Counted from the stretch's first letter, positions 36,401 to 45,136 are shown. The stretch: 64,000 bases of DNA from JAJFUE01 sp039683515 (GCA_039683515.1 JBDKRG010000015.1:1-64000); one strand, 5' to 3'. Translations and numbers: made by a program. The notes: generated by a model from the sequence alone, not told the origin.

Positions 36401-36859
36401 TGGCTCAGCGGAATCCCGCGCACATACAGCATGAACAATTTGCCCGCGGGCAAATACGCAGTGTTGTTCGACGGGAACGCCGGCAATTTCACGAACAATC
36501 ACCCCGAGCTGAGCATGCCGTCCGTGCTGATCCCCAACGTCGAGGTCAAGGAGGGGCTGGCGGTCAAGGTCGACATCCATATCCCCGAAGGGCGCCTGGT
36601 GCTGCTTGATTTCGGAAACGGCAAAAACCCGAACGCTCCCAAGGTGAGACGGTGGCAAATCCGCTACCCGACGGGCGATTGGCTCGACAGCACGTTCTTT
36701 TTCGGCAACCGGATCGCCAACGAAAATCGCTTCGCGCTGCCGCTCGGGACGTATACGGTCGAAGCGAACTTCGGCCCGGCCGGGCTGGTGACGCGCGAGT
36801 TCACCGTTGAAAAGGGCGAAGGCGAACAGACCATGACCATCACGCCCGAGAACCCTTAG
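33434..36859 (+). CDS. BlaR1/M56-family peptidase with long extracellular tail
   Basis: 1141 residues. Helices in the first 160 residues lead to the M56 core: ILAHELAHIRRHDYAINLVQ (HExxH-type HELAH, about 234-238) and RVEREFCCDDIAIEA (third ligand). A last helix, LIVLAILAAAGALA (about 338-352), is followed by about 790 extracytoplasmic residues. These hold several carboxypeptidase-regulatory-like beta-sandwich domains: GIVIDEQGAPIAGASVQAID (about 377), GTVVNEQGNPVAGARVVLLD (about 467), GRVTAAGNPLEGVSM (about 558) and ISGVVTSGGKPVGHG (about 767). There is no penicillin-binding sensor domain, so the signal is probably not a beta-lactam. It should inactivate the BlaI-type repressor on sensing an envelope signal. 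Confidence 0.88.
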   Translation: MSAIDILVTDGLIERLGWTLLHFVWQGVVAATVLAITLAATRSASRRYVASLVTLLAMGAAPIVTYCVVSRPVLNHATGVAGNPTAAVVAASAGTGMPAVARPATDDTFATMDQPARGSLSSWCAARIDWLGVHIAWVVGIWLSGVVVLSLRLAAGWLQIRRLRRRGTSAPAADWVERLAAIAGRLDVSRPVRLAQSALAESPMTMGWLRPVILLPAGALTGLAPSQIEAILAHELAHIRRHDYAINLVQAVIETMLFYHPAIWWVSHRMRVEREFCCDDIAIEACGDATVYARALADMETMRAMPGPALAASGGSLLERVARLMGRPATGLRYPWFTGLIVLAILAAAGALAQQSSRAESARYAPITPGMQSTNDVTGIVIDEQGAPIAGASVQAIDGNRGKLGTKTAADGRFSFAGLKPEGRWSFSADEPNHALMSDYEEQREVPVKPQDLPVTIKLYSPRTLTGTVVNEQGNPVAGARVVLLDQEIPGKDTPANYDSRPECTAQTDAQGRFELNRLRPWKLWLRLEHPDYAVTYVNPLVPDAKPARLTIESGVTLRGRVTAAGNPLEGVSMKAALGSSGRPVIDWHGKTDRNGEFSVPHLGRAARGVAVSIADPAWKAEIYILMGAIEPQHPPYLKFEAGLAKKGESVEPKIITIGDYPSEQAPQPKPGDQPIEYGDLKITLASPGEKGYMILGAIDENQKPLGSNQRSRQVAGGTTVERLQAGRYMVGCLQAGDAGPVHETKIVEVKGGQTTEANLKHGPVRISGVVTSGGKPVGHGHMSWFWKEPMPRDFYYVGGMYLPADGRYSLEGLPAGRHEIIYSDLARCVPHTYAVDANGTTTLNIELPTSRIEGRLIGVAPKPEDPGRKAWREKENIPKLGEIHVFRRDKYGPLNGHDGALVSPDAEGRFTAEHLPPGTYSVWGLDGYARVDVKTSDSVAEVQLEPPRNPGMITGEIKGKDTGSQYTIRILIKDSLGYEEVNMPAYFTWLSGIPRTYSMNNLPAGKYAVLFDGNAGNFTNNHPELSMPSVLIPNVEVKEGLAVKVDIHIPEGRLVLLDFGNGKNPNAPKVRRWQIRYPTGDWLDSTFFFGNRIANENRFALPLGTYTVEANFGPAGLVTREFTVEKGEGEQTMTITPENP

Positions 36860-37177
36860 GGCGGCTGACAAAAGTTTTCCGATACCGGATCAAATCGAAA
36901 AGAGTCTCGATCATGCGATTTGGCGATTCATTCGATTACGGTAACGAGCATGAGCACGAGGGCCGGGTCGGATAGGCGTCCCGGGGACGCTATGGCGACC
37001 TTTCGGCGGATTCTTCGACCCGCCGCGCAATTCCAACCACCTGGACAAATCCTTCTGCCACAGTCCTGAACGACGCATCCGGTTTGCGGCCGTGTCTGGC
37101 ATGAATCTGTCTTGATTCGATTGCCATTGCGAACGAGCACGAACGCCGATTCGGGTGCGTTGCGGAAAGGCGCTGCC
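36860..37177. other. Intergenic region with one-ended TIR element (copy C)
   Basis: Begins at the blaR1 stop with GCGGCTGACAAAAGTTTTCC (36861-36880), the left arm of the TIR family. A GATTACGGTAACGAGCATGA word follows at 36934-36958. No matching right arm was found. A GCGTCCC-G-GGGACGC palindrome lies at 36976-36990. The rest shows no gene; a CATTGCGAACGAGCACGAAC word lies just before the next gene's ribosome binding site. Confidence 0.55.
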
Positions 37178-37771
37178 ATGCGGCTCACTGTCCATATGAC
37201 CGAAGGCCGGCAGTATGCGTTTACGATTTCGGAGGAGCAGGCCGGCGCGGATTTCATCGACCGCGTCCGGTTCTGGGAGGTCTTCGACCGGCCGATCCTC
37301 AGGATCAACGACGGGCGCGGCTCGTGGGCCCTCAACCCGGCGCTGATCGAGGAGATCCGGTTCGAGACGGGCAAGGAGCCGCCGTGGAGCCCGCCCGACA
37401 ACATCCTTTCGTCCAAGTGCATCTCAGCCGAGAGCTACCGGCGCAAGCTGGCGCGGCTCGAGGCGGGCGCGCCCGCCGGAGCCGGGCAGTTCCAGGCGGG
37501 CAAATGCATCGAGGCGGCGCTCGAGGTCACGTTCGCGGGCGGGACGCGCGAGTTTTTCGAGTGCTACCTGATGCTGCGGCCGCGCGGCGAACAGGCGCTC
37601 AACCAGTATCGGCTGTTCGACAAGCTGACCTACCCGATCCCGTGCGAAGGGGGCGGCTTCGTGCTGCTCAACACGCGCCGGATCGAATGCATCCGCATTC
37701 ATCCGTCGCCGCCCGAGGATCCGGAATCGGCATGGCTGGTCGACGGGTTCGTTGAAAACGCCTCGGAATAG
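37178..37771 (+). CDS. Orphan two-repeat protein, paralog of 6702-7313
   Basis: 197 residues, no signal peptide or membrane helix. LTVHMTEGRQYAFTISEEQA opens the first half, and ALEVTFAGGTREFFECYLML opens the second. Hydrophobic strands PILRINDGRGSWALNPALIE and FVLLNTRRIECIRIHPSP close the halves. It aligns from end to end with the product at 6702-7313, so the two define a small family in this genome. I cannot name it. Start ATG at 37178 has AAAGG upstream. It precedes the RND adaptor gene by 16 bases and may share its transcript, which suggests a link to envelope stress or efflux (weak inference). Confidence 0.7.
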   Translation: MRLTVHMTEGRQYAFTISEEQAGADFIDRVRFWEVFDRPILRINDGRGSWALNPALIEEIRFETGKEPPWSPPDNILSSKCISAESYRRKLARLEAGAPAGAGQFQAGKCIEAALEVTFAGGTREFFECYLMLRPRGEQALNQYRLFDKLTYPIPCEGGGFVLLNTRRIECIRIHPSPPEDPESAWLVDGFVENASE

Positions 37772-37787
37772 GACGAAGGAGGGAACG

Positions 37788-39080
37788 ATGTCGAATCACA
37801 AGCCGGCAGCCATGCGGAGCGTCTGGCTCGGGGTCATCTTCGGCGCCGCCGTCTGCCTGATCGTGCTGGCGATGCCGGCGCGCCTGCGCGCGGCCGAGGG
37901 GGAAACGCCCGAGGTCGGCGTCCACGAGGCCGCGCTGCGCAAGTCGACCGTCGCGCGCGACTACGTCGGGCGCATCGAGGCCGACCAGACGGTCGAGATC
38001 CGGGCGCGCGTGGAGGGATTCCTCGACAAACAGCTGTTCAAGGACGGCTCGACGGTCGCGCCCGGCCAGATGCTGTTCCAGATCGACCCGCGCCAGTTCG
38101 AGGCGATCGTGGCCGAGGCCCGCGCCAGGTTCGCCAAGGCGCAGGCCGACCTGACGGCGGCAAAGGCCAACGTCGAGCTGGTCAAGGCCCAGGCCGACCT
38201 CGTGCGCGACAAGGCGACGCTCGCCAACGCCGAGAAGGACCTGGCGCGGGTCAAGCCGCTTGCCGAGGCCTCGGCCGTCAGCCAGCAGGAGCTCGACCAG
38301 GCCGACACCAAGGTCAAGGAGGCGCGGGCGGTCGTCGAGGCGGCCAAGGCCGTGGTGCGCCAGGCCGAGGTCAACACGGTTTCGAACATCGCGCTGGCCG
38401 TGGCCGACGTCCAGCAGACGAGCGCGGCGCTGGCCCGGGCCGATTTGAACCTGGGTTACACGCGGGTCGAGTCGCCGATCCGCGGACTGATCGGCAAGGC
38501 CGAGGTGAGGGTCGGCAGCCTCGTCGGGCCGGGCGGCGGCGCGACGTCGCTGCTGGCCACCGTCTCGCAGCTCGACCCGATCCAGGTCTACTTCAGCGTC
38601 AGCGAACAGGAATACCTGTCGATCATGCGGGCGTATCTTGAACGCGGCAAGCCCACCGGCAAGATCCAGTTCGATCTCGTCCTGGCCGACGGCAAGCTCT
38701 ACGACCAGAAGGGCCGGTTCGATTTCGCCGAGCGGGCGATCGATCCCAAGACCGGCACGCTGCAACTGCGCGTCGTGTTCGCCAATGCCGGCGACCTGCT
38801 GCGGCCGGGCCAGTTCGCGCGGGTGCGGGTGACCAACCCCGACGCCCCCGCCTCGCTCATGATCCCGCAGCGCGCGGTCATGGACCAGCAGGGCGAGCAG
38901 TTCGTCCTGGTCGTGGGCCCGCAGGACAAGGTCGAGCGCCGCAAGGTCAAGCTCGGCGCGCGCGTCGAGTCGATGTGGATCGTGCTCGACGGGCTGAAGG
39001 CGGGCGAAAAGGTCGTCACCGACGGCATCCAGAAGGCGCGGCCGGGGATGACGGTGACGGTGGTTCAAACCAACGGGTGA
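37788..39080 (+). CDS. RND efflux periplasmic adaptor subunit
   Basis: 430 residues. An N-terminal membrane or signal segment (WLGVIFGAAVCLIVLAMPAR), lipoyl-like domain halves (RDYVGRIEADQTVEIRARVE; VESPIRGLIGKAEVRVGSLV), a coiled-coil hairpin of Ala/Lys/Glu-rich heptads (about 110-205), a beta-barrel (FSVSEQEYLSIM) and the membrane-proximal domain (LMIPQRAVMDQQGEQFVLVV). This is the AcrA/MexA type that bridges pump and outer-membrane channel. Ribosome binding site GAAGGAGGG. The permease follows after a 67-bp gap containing a repeat. Confidence 0.93.
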   Translation: MSNHKPAAMRSVWLGVIFGAAVCLIVLAMPARLRAAEGETPEVGVHEAALRKSTVARDYVGRIEADQTVEIRARVEGFLDKQLFKDGSTVAPGQMLFQIDPRQFEAIVAEARARFAKAQADLTAAKANVELVKAQADLVRDKATLANAEKDLARVKPLAEASAVSQQELDQADTKVKEARAVVEAAKAVVRQAEVNTVSNIALAVADVQQTSAALARADLNLGYTRVESPIRGLIGKAEVRVGSLVGPGGGATSLLATVSQLDPIQVYFSVSEQEYLSIMRAYLERGKPTGKIQFDLVLADGKLYDQKGRFDFAERAIDPKTGTLQLRVVFANAGDLLRPGQFARVRVTNPDAPASLMIPQRAVMDQQGEQFVLVVGPQDKVERRKVKLGARVESMWIVLDGLKAGEKVVTDGIQKARPGMTVTVVQTNG

Positions 39081-39086
39081 GCGGAT

Positions 39087-39125
39087 TCGATTACGATTAC
39101 GATTACGAGCACGAGCACGAACGAC
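39087..39125. repeat. GATTACGAGCACG word inside the efflux operon
   Basis: GATTACGATTACGATTACG followed by AGCACGAGCACGAACGAC. It sits in the short gap between adaptor and permease genes, so repeats of this family can insert or arise within an operon without splitting a gene. Confidence 0.85.
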
Positions 39126-39147
39126 AAGCCCACATCAGGGGGCGAGC

Positions 39148-42100
39148 ATGTTTTCCAACTTCTTCATCAACCGGCCGATCTTCGCCATGGTGATCGCGAT
39201 CGTCATGACGATCGCCGGGGCGATTTCGATTTTCCGCCTGCCGGTGGTCCAATACCCGCCGATCACGCCGCCGGTGGTGCGCGTCACGGCGACCTACCCG
39301 GGGGCCAACGCGCGCACGGTCGAGGAGAGCGTCGCCGCCCCCATCGAGCAACAGGTCAACGGCATCAAGGGGATGCTCTACATGTCGTCGAAGAGCTCCA
39401 ACGACGGCAACTACACGCTCGACGTCTACTTCCAGGTCGGCTACGACCTCGACATCGGGGCCGTCGACGTCCAGAACCGGGTCGGCCTCGCCAACTCGCA
39501 GCTGCCCTCCGAAGTCGTCCGCCAAGGGATCAACATCAACAAGCAGTCGCCCGACATCCTGATGGCGATCGACCTGATCTCGCCCAACGGGGCCTACGAC
39601 GACCTCTACCTGAGCAACTACGCGCTCATCAACCTGAAGGACAACATCGCGCGCGTCAACGGCGTCGGCCAGGTCAACATGATGGGCAAGGGCGACTACG
39701 GGATGCGCATCTGGGTCAACCCCGACCAGCTCGCCAAGCTCGGCCTGACGGTCAACGACGTCGCCGACGCGATCCGCGAGCAGAACCTGCAGGCGCCCGC
39801 CGGCATGATCGGCCAGCCGCCCGTCCCCAAGGGCCAGCAGTTCCAGTACTCGGTACAGGTCAAGGGGCGGCTCGGCACGGCCGACGAATTCCTGAACATC
39901 GTCCTGCGCGCCAATCCCGACGGCTCGGTCGTGAAGATCAAGGACGTCGGCTCGGTCGAGCTCGGCGCGAAAAACTACGACATCATCGCGCGGCTCAGCG
40001 GCAAGCCGTCGGCCATCCTGCTCGTCTACCAGCTGCCCGGGGCCAACGCCATCCAGGTCGCCAACCAGATCAAGTCGTTCCTCAACGAATCGAAGAAAAA
40101 CTTCCCCGAGGGGATGGACTACGTCATCGCCTACGACAGCACCGACTTCGTCAAGGAGTCGATCCGCGAGGTGATCAAGACGTTCGAGGAGGCGATCGTC
40201 CTCGTGCTGATCGTGGTGTTCCTGTTCCTGCAGGGGTGGCGCACGACGCTGATCCCGTCGCTGGCGGTGCCGGTGTCGCTCATCGGCACGTTCGCGTTCT
40301 TCCCGGCGTTCGGGCTGTCGATCAACACGCTGACGTTGTTCGCGCTGGTGCTGGCGATCGGCCTGGTCGTCGACGACGCCATCGTCGTCGTCGAAGCCGT
40401 CGAGTCCTATATCGAGAAGGGGCACGACCCCAAGGAGGCCACGCGCCTCGCGATGGCCGACGTCGGGATGCCGATCGTGGCGATCTTCCTGGCGCTGCTG
40501 GCCGTGTTCGTCCCGGTCGTGTTCATGACGGGGATCACCGGCCGGCTGTATCAGCAGTTCGCGCTGACGCTGATCGTCGCGTTCGGGCTGTCCGCGATCA
40601 ACTCGCTGACGCTGACGCCGGCCCTGAGCGCGCTGCTGCTGCAGCCGAAGCACGGCCCCGGCCGAGGCCCGCTCGCCCGCTTCTTCCAGGGTTTCAACTG
40701 GACGCTCGACCGCACGACCGGCGGCTACCTGTGGCTCGTCGCGGGGATCGTCCGCAAGACGGCCGTGGCGTTCCTCGTCCTCGGTATCGCGGCGCTGCTG
40801 TGCTGGCGCCTGGTCTCGGTCATCCCCAAGGGTTTCATCCCCGACGAGGACCAGGGGCTGATCATGGCGAACATCCAGCTACCCGAGGGGGCCGCGCAGG
40901 ACCGCAGCGACACGGTCGTGCGCCGGCTCGAGGAGAAGATCCTCAAGATCGAGGGGATCAAGTACGTCAACTCCATGATCGGCTACAGCCTGTCGTCGGG
41001 GATCAACGCCTCGAACCTCAGCTCGTTCATGATCACGCTGGCCCCGTGGGATGAACGCAAGACGCCCGAGACGAGCCTCGGCGGGATCATGGCCCAGGTG
41101 GGCAAAATCTTTAAGGAGGAGAAGGCGGCGCAGGTCTTCCCGTTCCTGCTCCCCGCGATCCCGGGCATCAGCTCGGTCGGCGGCCTGCAGTTCGAGCTCC
41201 AGGACCGCTCCGGCGGGACGATCGAAAAGCTCGACGAGGCGACGAGGCAGTTCGTCGCGGCCGCGCGCGGGCAGAAGGCGCTCGGCGGGGTGTTCACCGG
41301 ATTCAATACCGAGAACCCGCAGATCTTCCTCGACCTGGACCGCGAGAAGGCCAAGCTGCAGGGGGTCCCAATCAACAAGGTGTTCGAGGCGCTCCAGATG
41401 TACATGGGCGGCCTCTATGTGAACGACCTCAACCTGTTCGGGCGCACCTACCGCGTCATGCTCCAGGCCGACCCGGCCTTTCGCCGGACGCCCGAGGACC
41501 TGACGCGCTTCTACGTCAGGACGCAGACCAACGAGATGGTTCCGCTCTCGTCGCTGGCGAGCATTTCGCCGATGAGCGGGCCGCAATACCTCGTCCGCTA
41601 CAACCTCTACCGGGCCTCCGAAATCAACGCGATGCCGGCCCCGGGCGCAAGTAGCGGCCAAGGCATGGACGCGCTCAGGCAGGCCGCCAAGGCCCTGCCG
41701 CCCGGGTTCGGCTACGAGTGGACCGGCATGGCCTACCAGCAACAGGAGGCCGGCAACCCGGCGGCGATCCTGATCATGGCGGTGGTGTTCGTGTTCCTCG
41801 TGCTGGCGGCGCAATACGAAAGCTGGTCGGCGCCGCTGTCGGTCATCCTCGCGATCCCGGTCGGGGTGCTCGGCGCGCTCACGCTGCAATGGCTGCGCGG
41901 CCTGCAGAACGACATCTATTTCCAGATCGGCATGGTGATGCTGATCGGGCTGGCCGCCAAGAACGCGATCCTGATCGTGGAGTTCGCGCGCGAGAAATTC
42001 ATGCACGGCGAGCGGCTCGAGGACGCGGCGGTCGCCGGGGCGCGGGCACGGTTCCGGCCGATCCTCATGACGTCGTTCGCGTTCATCCTGGGCTGCCTGC

Positions 42101-42303
42101 CGCTGGCGCTGTCGGCGGGGGCGGGGGCCAACAGCCGCAAGTCGATGGGCACGGCCGTCGTCGGCGGGATGCTGGCGGCGACGCTCATCGCCATCTGCGT
42201 GATCCCGACGCTGTACGTGTTCAGCCAGAAGCGAATCCAGAAGCGCAAGGACGCCGAAAAAGCCGCCGCCGAAGAGCCTGAAAACGAAGGAGCCGTCCGA
42301 TGA
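39148..42303 (+). CDS. RND multidrug efflux permease (HAE1/AcrB type)
   Basis: 1051 residues, the usual length. MFSNFFINRPIFAMVIAIVM opens TM1; two large periplasmic loops follow TM1 and TM7. The proton-relay Asp pair is in LVVDDAIVVVE within TM4, and the TM10 Lys in GLAAKNAILIVEFAREK. Further family marks: VTATYPGANARTVEESVAAP, QVNGIKGMLYMSSKSSNDG, and the C-terminal GMLAATLIAICVIPTLYV. It exports hydrophobic or amphiphilic compounds with adaptor and outer-membrane factor encoded on either side. Its stop overlaps the next ATG by four bases. Confidence 0.96.
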   Translation: MFSNFFINRPIFAMVIAIVMTIAGAISIFRLPVVQYPPITPPVVRVTATYPGANARTVEESVAAPIEQQVNGIKGMLYMSSKSSNDGNYTLDVYFQVGYDLDIGAVDVQNRVGLANSQLPSEVVRQGININKQSPDILMAIDLISPNGAYDDLYLSNYALINLKDNIARVNGVGQVNMMGKGDYGMRIWVNPDQLAKLGLTVNDVADAIREQNLQAPAGMIGQPPVPKGQQFQYSVQVKGRLGTADEFLNIVLRANPDGSVVKIKDVGSVELGAKNYDIIARLSGKPSAILLVYQLPGANAIQVANQIKSFLNESKKNFPEGMDYVIAYDSTDFVKESIREVIKTFEEAIVLVLIVVFLFLQGWRTTLIPSLAVPVSLIGTFAFFPAFGLSINTLTLFALVLAIGLVVDDAIVVVEAVESYIEKGHDPKEATRLAMADVGMPIVAIFLALLAVFVPVVFMTGITGRLYQQFALTLIVAFGLSAINSLTLTPALSALLLQPKHGPGRGPLARFFQGFNWTLDRTTGGYLWLVAGIVRKTAVAFLVLGIAALLCWRLVSVIPKGFIPDEDQGLIMANIQLPEGAAQDRSDTVVRRLEEKILKIEGIKYVNSMIGYSLSSGINASNLSSFMITLAPWDERKTPETSLGGIMAQVGKIFKEEKAAQVFPFLLPAIPGISSVGGLQFELQDRSGGTIEKLDEATRQFVAAARGQKALGGVFTGFNTENPQIFLDLDREKAKLQGVPINKVFEALQMYMGGLYVNDLNLFGRTYRVMLQADPAFRRTPEDLTRFYVRTQTNEMVPLSSLASISPMSGPQYLVRYNLYRASEINAMPAPGASSGQGMDALRQAAKALPPGFGYEWTGMAYQQQEAGNPAAILIMAVVFVFLVLAAQYESWSAPLSVILAIPVGVLGALTLQWLRGLQNDIYFQIGMVMLIGLAAKNAILIVEFAREKFMHGERLEDAAVAGARARFRPILMTSFAFILGCLPLALSAGAGANSRKSMGTAVVGGMLAATLIAICVIPTLYVFSQKRIQKRKDAEKAAAEEPENEGAVR

Positions 42304-43778
42304 AACCGCTCCGGTTCACCGCCGCCGTCTGCCTGATCCTCCTCGCGGGCTGCAAGCTGGGCCCGAACTACCAGCGCCCGGCCGCCGATGCCGGCGCGCA
42401 GTTCCGCGGTGCGACGGCCGAGACCGCCTCGATCGGCGACCTGCCGTGGTGGGAAGTGTTCGGCGACCCGCAGCTGCAGGGGTACATCCGGACGGCGCTC
42501 GAGAACAACAAGGACCTGAAGATCGCCGTGGCGCGCGTGGCCGAGGCGCGCGCCGCCGCGCGCATCGCGCAGTCCGAATTCTTCCCGCAGGTGAACGGCT
42601 ACGGGACCGGCGCGCGGACGCGGCTCAGCGAGCGGACGAACAAGGGCATCGGATCGATCTCGGGGACGTTCGAGACGCCGATCGGCCCCGGCACGTTCGT
42701 CACCAACGAAGCCAAGGCCGACAAATACATGAACCTCTACCAGGCCGGCGTCGACCTGTCGTACGAAGCCGACCTGTGGGGGCGGATCCGCCGCGGCAGC
42801 GAGGCGGCGCGGGCCGAACTACTGGCCACCGAGGACGCCCGCCGCACGATCACGTCGGCGCTGGTGGCGGACGTGGCGCGCAATTACTTCGAGCTGCGCG
42901 AGCTCGACCTCGAGCTCGACATCGCCAGGCGCACGCTCCAGACCCGCACGGAATCGGAGCGGCTGATCAAGCTGCGGCTCGACCATGGCCGCGCCAACGG
43001 GCTCGACTACGAGCGGGCGGCGGGCGAGACCGCGGCGACGGCGGCCACCATGGCGCAAATCGAATACTCGATCGCGCGGACCGAGAACGCGCTCGGCATC
43101 CTGCTCGGCAAGAACCCCGGCGACCTCGGGCGCGGCAAGGCCCTGGTCGAGCAGCCCGTCATGCCCTCCGTCCCGGCGGGCCTGCCGGCCTCGCTCATCG
43201 AGCGCCGGCCGGACGTGCTGGCGGCCGAGGCGCGGCTCATCGCGGCCAACGCGCGCATCGGCGAAGCCAAGGCGCTGTTCTTCCCGCGCATCAGCCTGAC
43301 GGGCCTCGCCGGCTTCGAGAGCGACGCGCTCAACGACTGGTTCACGCACGACGCCCACACGTGGTCGGTGGCCGGCAACCTCGCGCAGCCGATCTTCCAG
43401 GGCGGGCGCATTTACTTCAATTACAAGGCGGTCAAGGCGCGGCGCGAACAGGCGCTGCAAGCCTATCTCGGCGCGATCCAGACGGCGCTGGCCGACGTGG
43501 CCGACGCCCTGGCCGCGCGCAAATACTCGTTCCAGGAACGCGAGCAGCGCCAGAGGCAGGTCGCGGCGCTTGTCCATGCCTCGGAGCTGGCCAGCATGCG
43601 CTACGAAGGGGGGCGCTCGGACTACCTCGACGTCCTCGACGCCGAGCGCGAACAGTTCAGCGCCGAGTTGCAGCTGGCCCAGGCCCGGCTCGCCGAGCTG
43701 GTCAGCGTCGTGCAGCTCTACAAGGCCCTCGGCGGCGGCTGGCAGGAGAACGAGCCGGCGGACGAGAAAGGGACCTAA
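42300..43778 (+). CDS. RND outer-membrane factor lipoprotein (NodT family)
   Basis: 492 residues. A lipoprotein signal ends in CLILLAGC (Cys 19) with LGPNYQRPA after it, the standard start of NodT-type outer-membrane factors. Two repeats of the TolC fold: YIRTALENNKDLKIAVARVA...ARIAQSEFFPQVNGYG in the first half and SLIERRPDVLAAEARLIAAN...KALFFPRISLTGLAG in the second. It forms the trimeric exit duct for the pump. Translation is coupled to the permease. Confidence 0.94.
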   Translation: MKPLRFTAAVCLILLAGCKLGPNYQRPAADAGAQFRGATAETASIGDLPWWEVFGDPQLQGYIRTALENNKDLKIAVARVAEARAAARIAQSEFFPQVNGYGTGARTRLSERTNKGIGSISGTFETPIGPGTFVTNEAKADKYMNLYQAGVDLSYEADLWGRIRRGSEAARAELLATEDARRTITSALVADVARNYFELRELDLELDIARRTLQTRTESERLIKLRLDHGRANGLDYERAAGETAATAATMAQIEYSIARTENALGILLGKNPGDLGRGKALVEQPVMPSVPAGLPASLIERRPDVLAAEARLIAANARIGEAKALFFPRISLTGLAGFESDALNDWFTHDAHTWSVAGNLAQPIFQGGRIYFNYKAVKARREQALQAYLGAIQTALADVADALAARKYSFQEREQRQRQVAALVHASELASMRYEGGRSDYLDVLDAEREQFSAELQLAQARLAELVSVVQLYKALGGGWQENEPADEKGT

Positions 43779-43860
43779 AGGACCCAAGGGACCCAAGGGA
43801 AAAGCGAAGCAACCCAAATGATGCGTGAATGGCCGGCGCCCTCGCCGGCGATTCCTATGG
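43773..43860. repeat. GGACCCAAG words and GGCCGGCG palindrome
   Basis: GGACCTAAAGGACCCAAGGGACC words lie at the end of the outer-membrane factor gene and just after it. They are followed by a copy of the palindromic family (ATGGCCGGCGCCCTCGCCGG, 43829-43848) and GCGATTCCTATGG. A second GGACCTAAAG word occurs at 28540. The sequence lies between convergent genes; no U-tract terminator was found. Confidence 0.7.
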
Positions 43861-43902
43861 CGGGATTCACGATCGCCAATCAGGAGATTGGCGTTCCCGG
43901 GA

Positions 43903-44259
43903 TTATTCGGCCAGCCACTTGCGGGCTTCCGCGATTTCGATCGGGGCGTAAAATTTCACCTGCGTCCTGCGGAAGCCGGCGCCGGTGAACATGAGGAGCT
44001 GGTCTTCCCACTTCGGGTCGGCGACGATCGCGAGCTTTTCGATGCGGTCGCCGTACCTGGCGACAAAGCGCAGATCCCCCCAGCGATCGCCCTTCTGCCA
44101 GCCCTCGAACTCCTCGGCCAGGACCAGGACGTTCACCTTCGCGTCGGGGGCGAGTTTCGCGGCCTCGCCCCACTGGATCGCGTCCAGCTCGTCCTTGCGC
44201 AGCATCCCCGAAAGCCGCACGACCTTGACGGCTCCCTCGTCGGCGATTGTCGCTCCCAT
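43903..44259 (-). CDS. SpoIIAA-like STAS-domain protein
   Basis: 118 residues. VVRLSGMLRKDELDAIQWGE, then VNVLVLAEEFEGWQKGDRWG and LRFVARYGDRIEKLAIVADP-type strands, match the SpoIIAA-like/STAS family (PF11964), which often ends in a GF-type patch and an ARxWL helix as here (EARKWLAE). These proteins are soluble and of unclear role. It is the last gene of a run 47835 to 43903 on the minus strand, 11 bases after the DUF4239 gene. A second family member is at 54907-55284. Confidence 0.8.
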   Translation of the reverse strand: MGATIADEGAVKVVRLSGMLRKDELDAIQWGEAAKLAPDAKVNVLVLAEEFEGWQKGDRWGDLRFVARYGDRIEKLAIVADPKWEDQLLMFTGAGFRRTQVKFYAPIEIAEARKWLAE

Positions 44260-44270
44260 GTCACGGCTCC

Positions 44271-45044
44271 TTATTTCATTTGCGCCAGCAGGTCGACCAG
44301 CGCCTTGTCGAAATCGTCGATGCGGATGAGCCCGAGGCGCGGGTATTCGAGGTCGAGAATGACGTAAACCGAAAACGCGATGGCAAACGTGAAGCCGAGG
44401 AGGTGGATCCAGTGGCGTTCCTTCACGCGCGCCAGGTCGTAGCCGACCAGCAGCGAGGAGACCAGCGCCAGACCCAGCAACATCCCGAACACCACCGGGG
44501 GCGGGTGGGTCTTGGCGGCCATCACCTGCGTGTTCAGGATGTCAAACATCGCGTTGAGCGCCGGCAGGAGCAGCATCGGCGCGGCGGTGGTACCGCTCCG
44601 CTGCGATCCGGCCAGGGCTATCGCCCACATTTCGCCCTGGATCGCCGCGAGCTTGGCCAGTTCCGCGTTGACAACGTTTATGTCGGGCAATTTCTCGTAT
44701 ATGCCAAGCCGAGTCTGCACGTATCGCCGGAATAGGGCGCGCATCGCCGGCTGATCCTGGGGCGGCAGCAGATCGACGCGCAGGTAAGCCGTGCCGATGT
44801 CGTTGGCTTCCTCGATGACCAGATGCCGCCGCCAGTCGAACCGGGTGAGCGCCCCGGAGAAACTGAACGCGATCACCAGCCCCATCAGCGCGAAGACGGC
44901 TCCTTCCATCACGCCGATGCCGCCCATGCCGTTGCCCTCCGCGGCCTTGCGCCGCATGCCGAGCCACTTGCCCGCGCGCAGCGCGATCAACATCCCCCCA
45001 AACAGCCCAACTGCCAAAATGGCGGTAAAAGTAAAATGGCTCAT
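44271..45044 (-). CDS. DUF4239-like membrane protein
   Basis: 257 residues. Helices at about 5-25, 45-65 and two near 185-235, with a long soluble region between (about 75-180). GVMEGAVFALMGLVIAFSFS followed by GALTRFDWRRHLVIEEANDI is the signature start of DUF4239/bestrophin-like proteins (GxxxxALxGLLLaFxFsGAxxRxdxRRxLvxeEANaIgTaYLR). Some related proteins are anion channels; function here is not established. The ATG at 45044 has GGGAGG six bases upstream. The reading frame is open beyond it but only encodes an antisense-like sequence. Confidence 0.85.
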   Translation of the reverse strand: MSHFTFTAILAVGLFGGMLIALRAGKWLGMRRKAAEGNGMGGIGVMEGAVFALMGLVIAFSFSGALTRFDWRRHLVIEEANDIGTAYLRVDLLPPQDQPAMRALFRRYVQTRLGIYEKLPDINVVNAELAKLAAIQGEMWAIALAGSQRSGTTAAPMLLLPALNAMFDILNTQVMAAKTHPPPVVFGMLLGLALVSSLLVGYDLARVKERHWIHLLGFTFAIAFSVYVILDLEYPRLGLIRIDDFDKALVDLLAQMK

Positions 45045-45136
45045 CGTCAGCCTCCCGGATCCGCCGCCCTCCCGGCCGGCACTCCCCTGCCCCGCCGGTC
45101 CGGAGGGCGGCGTTCCCATGCATTCCGCAATCCCGC

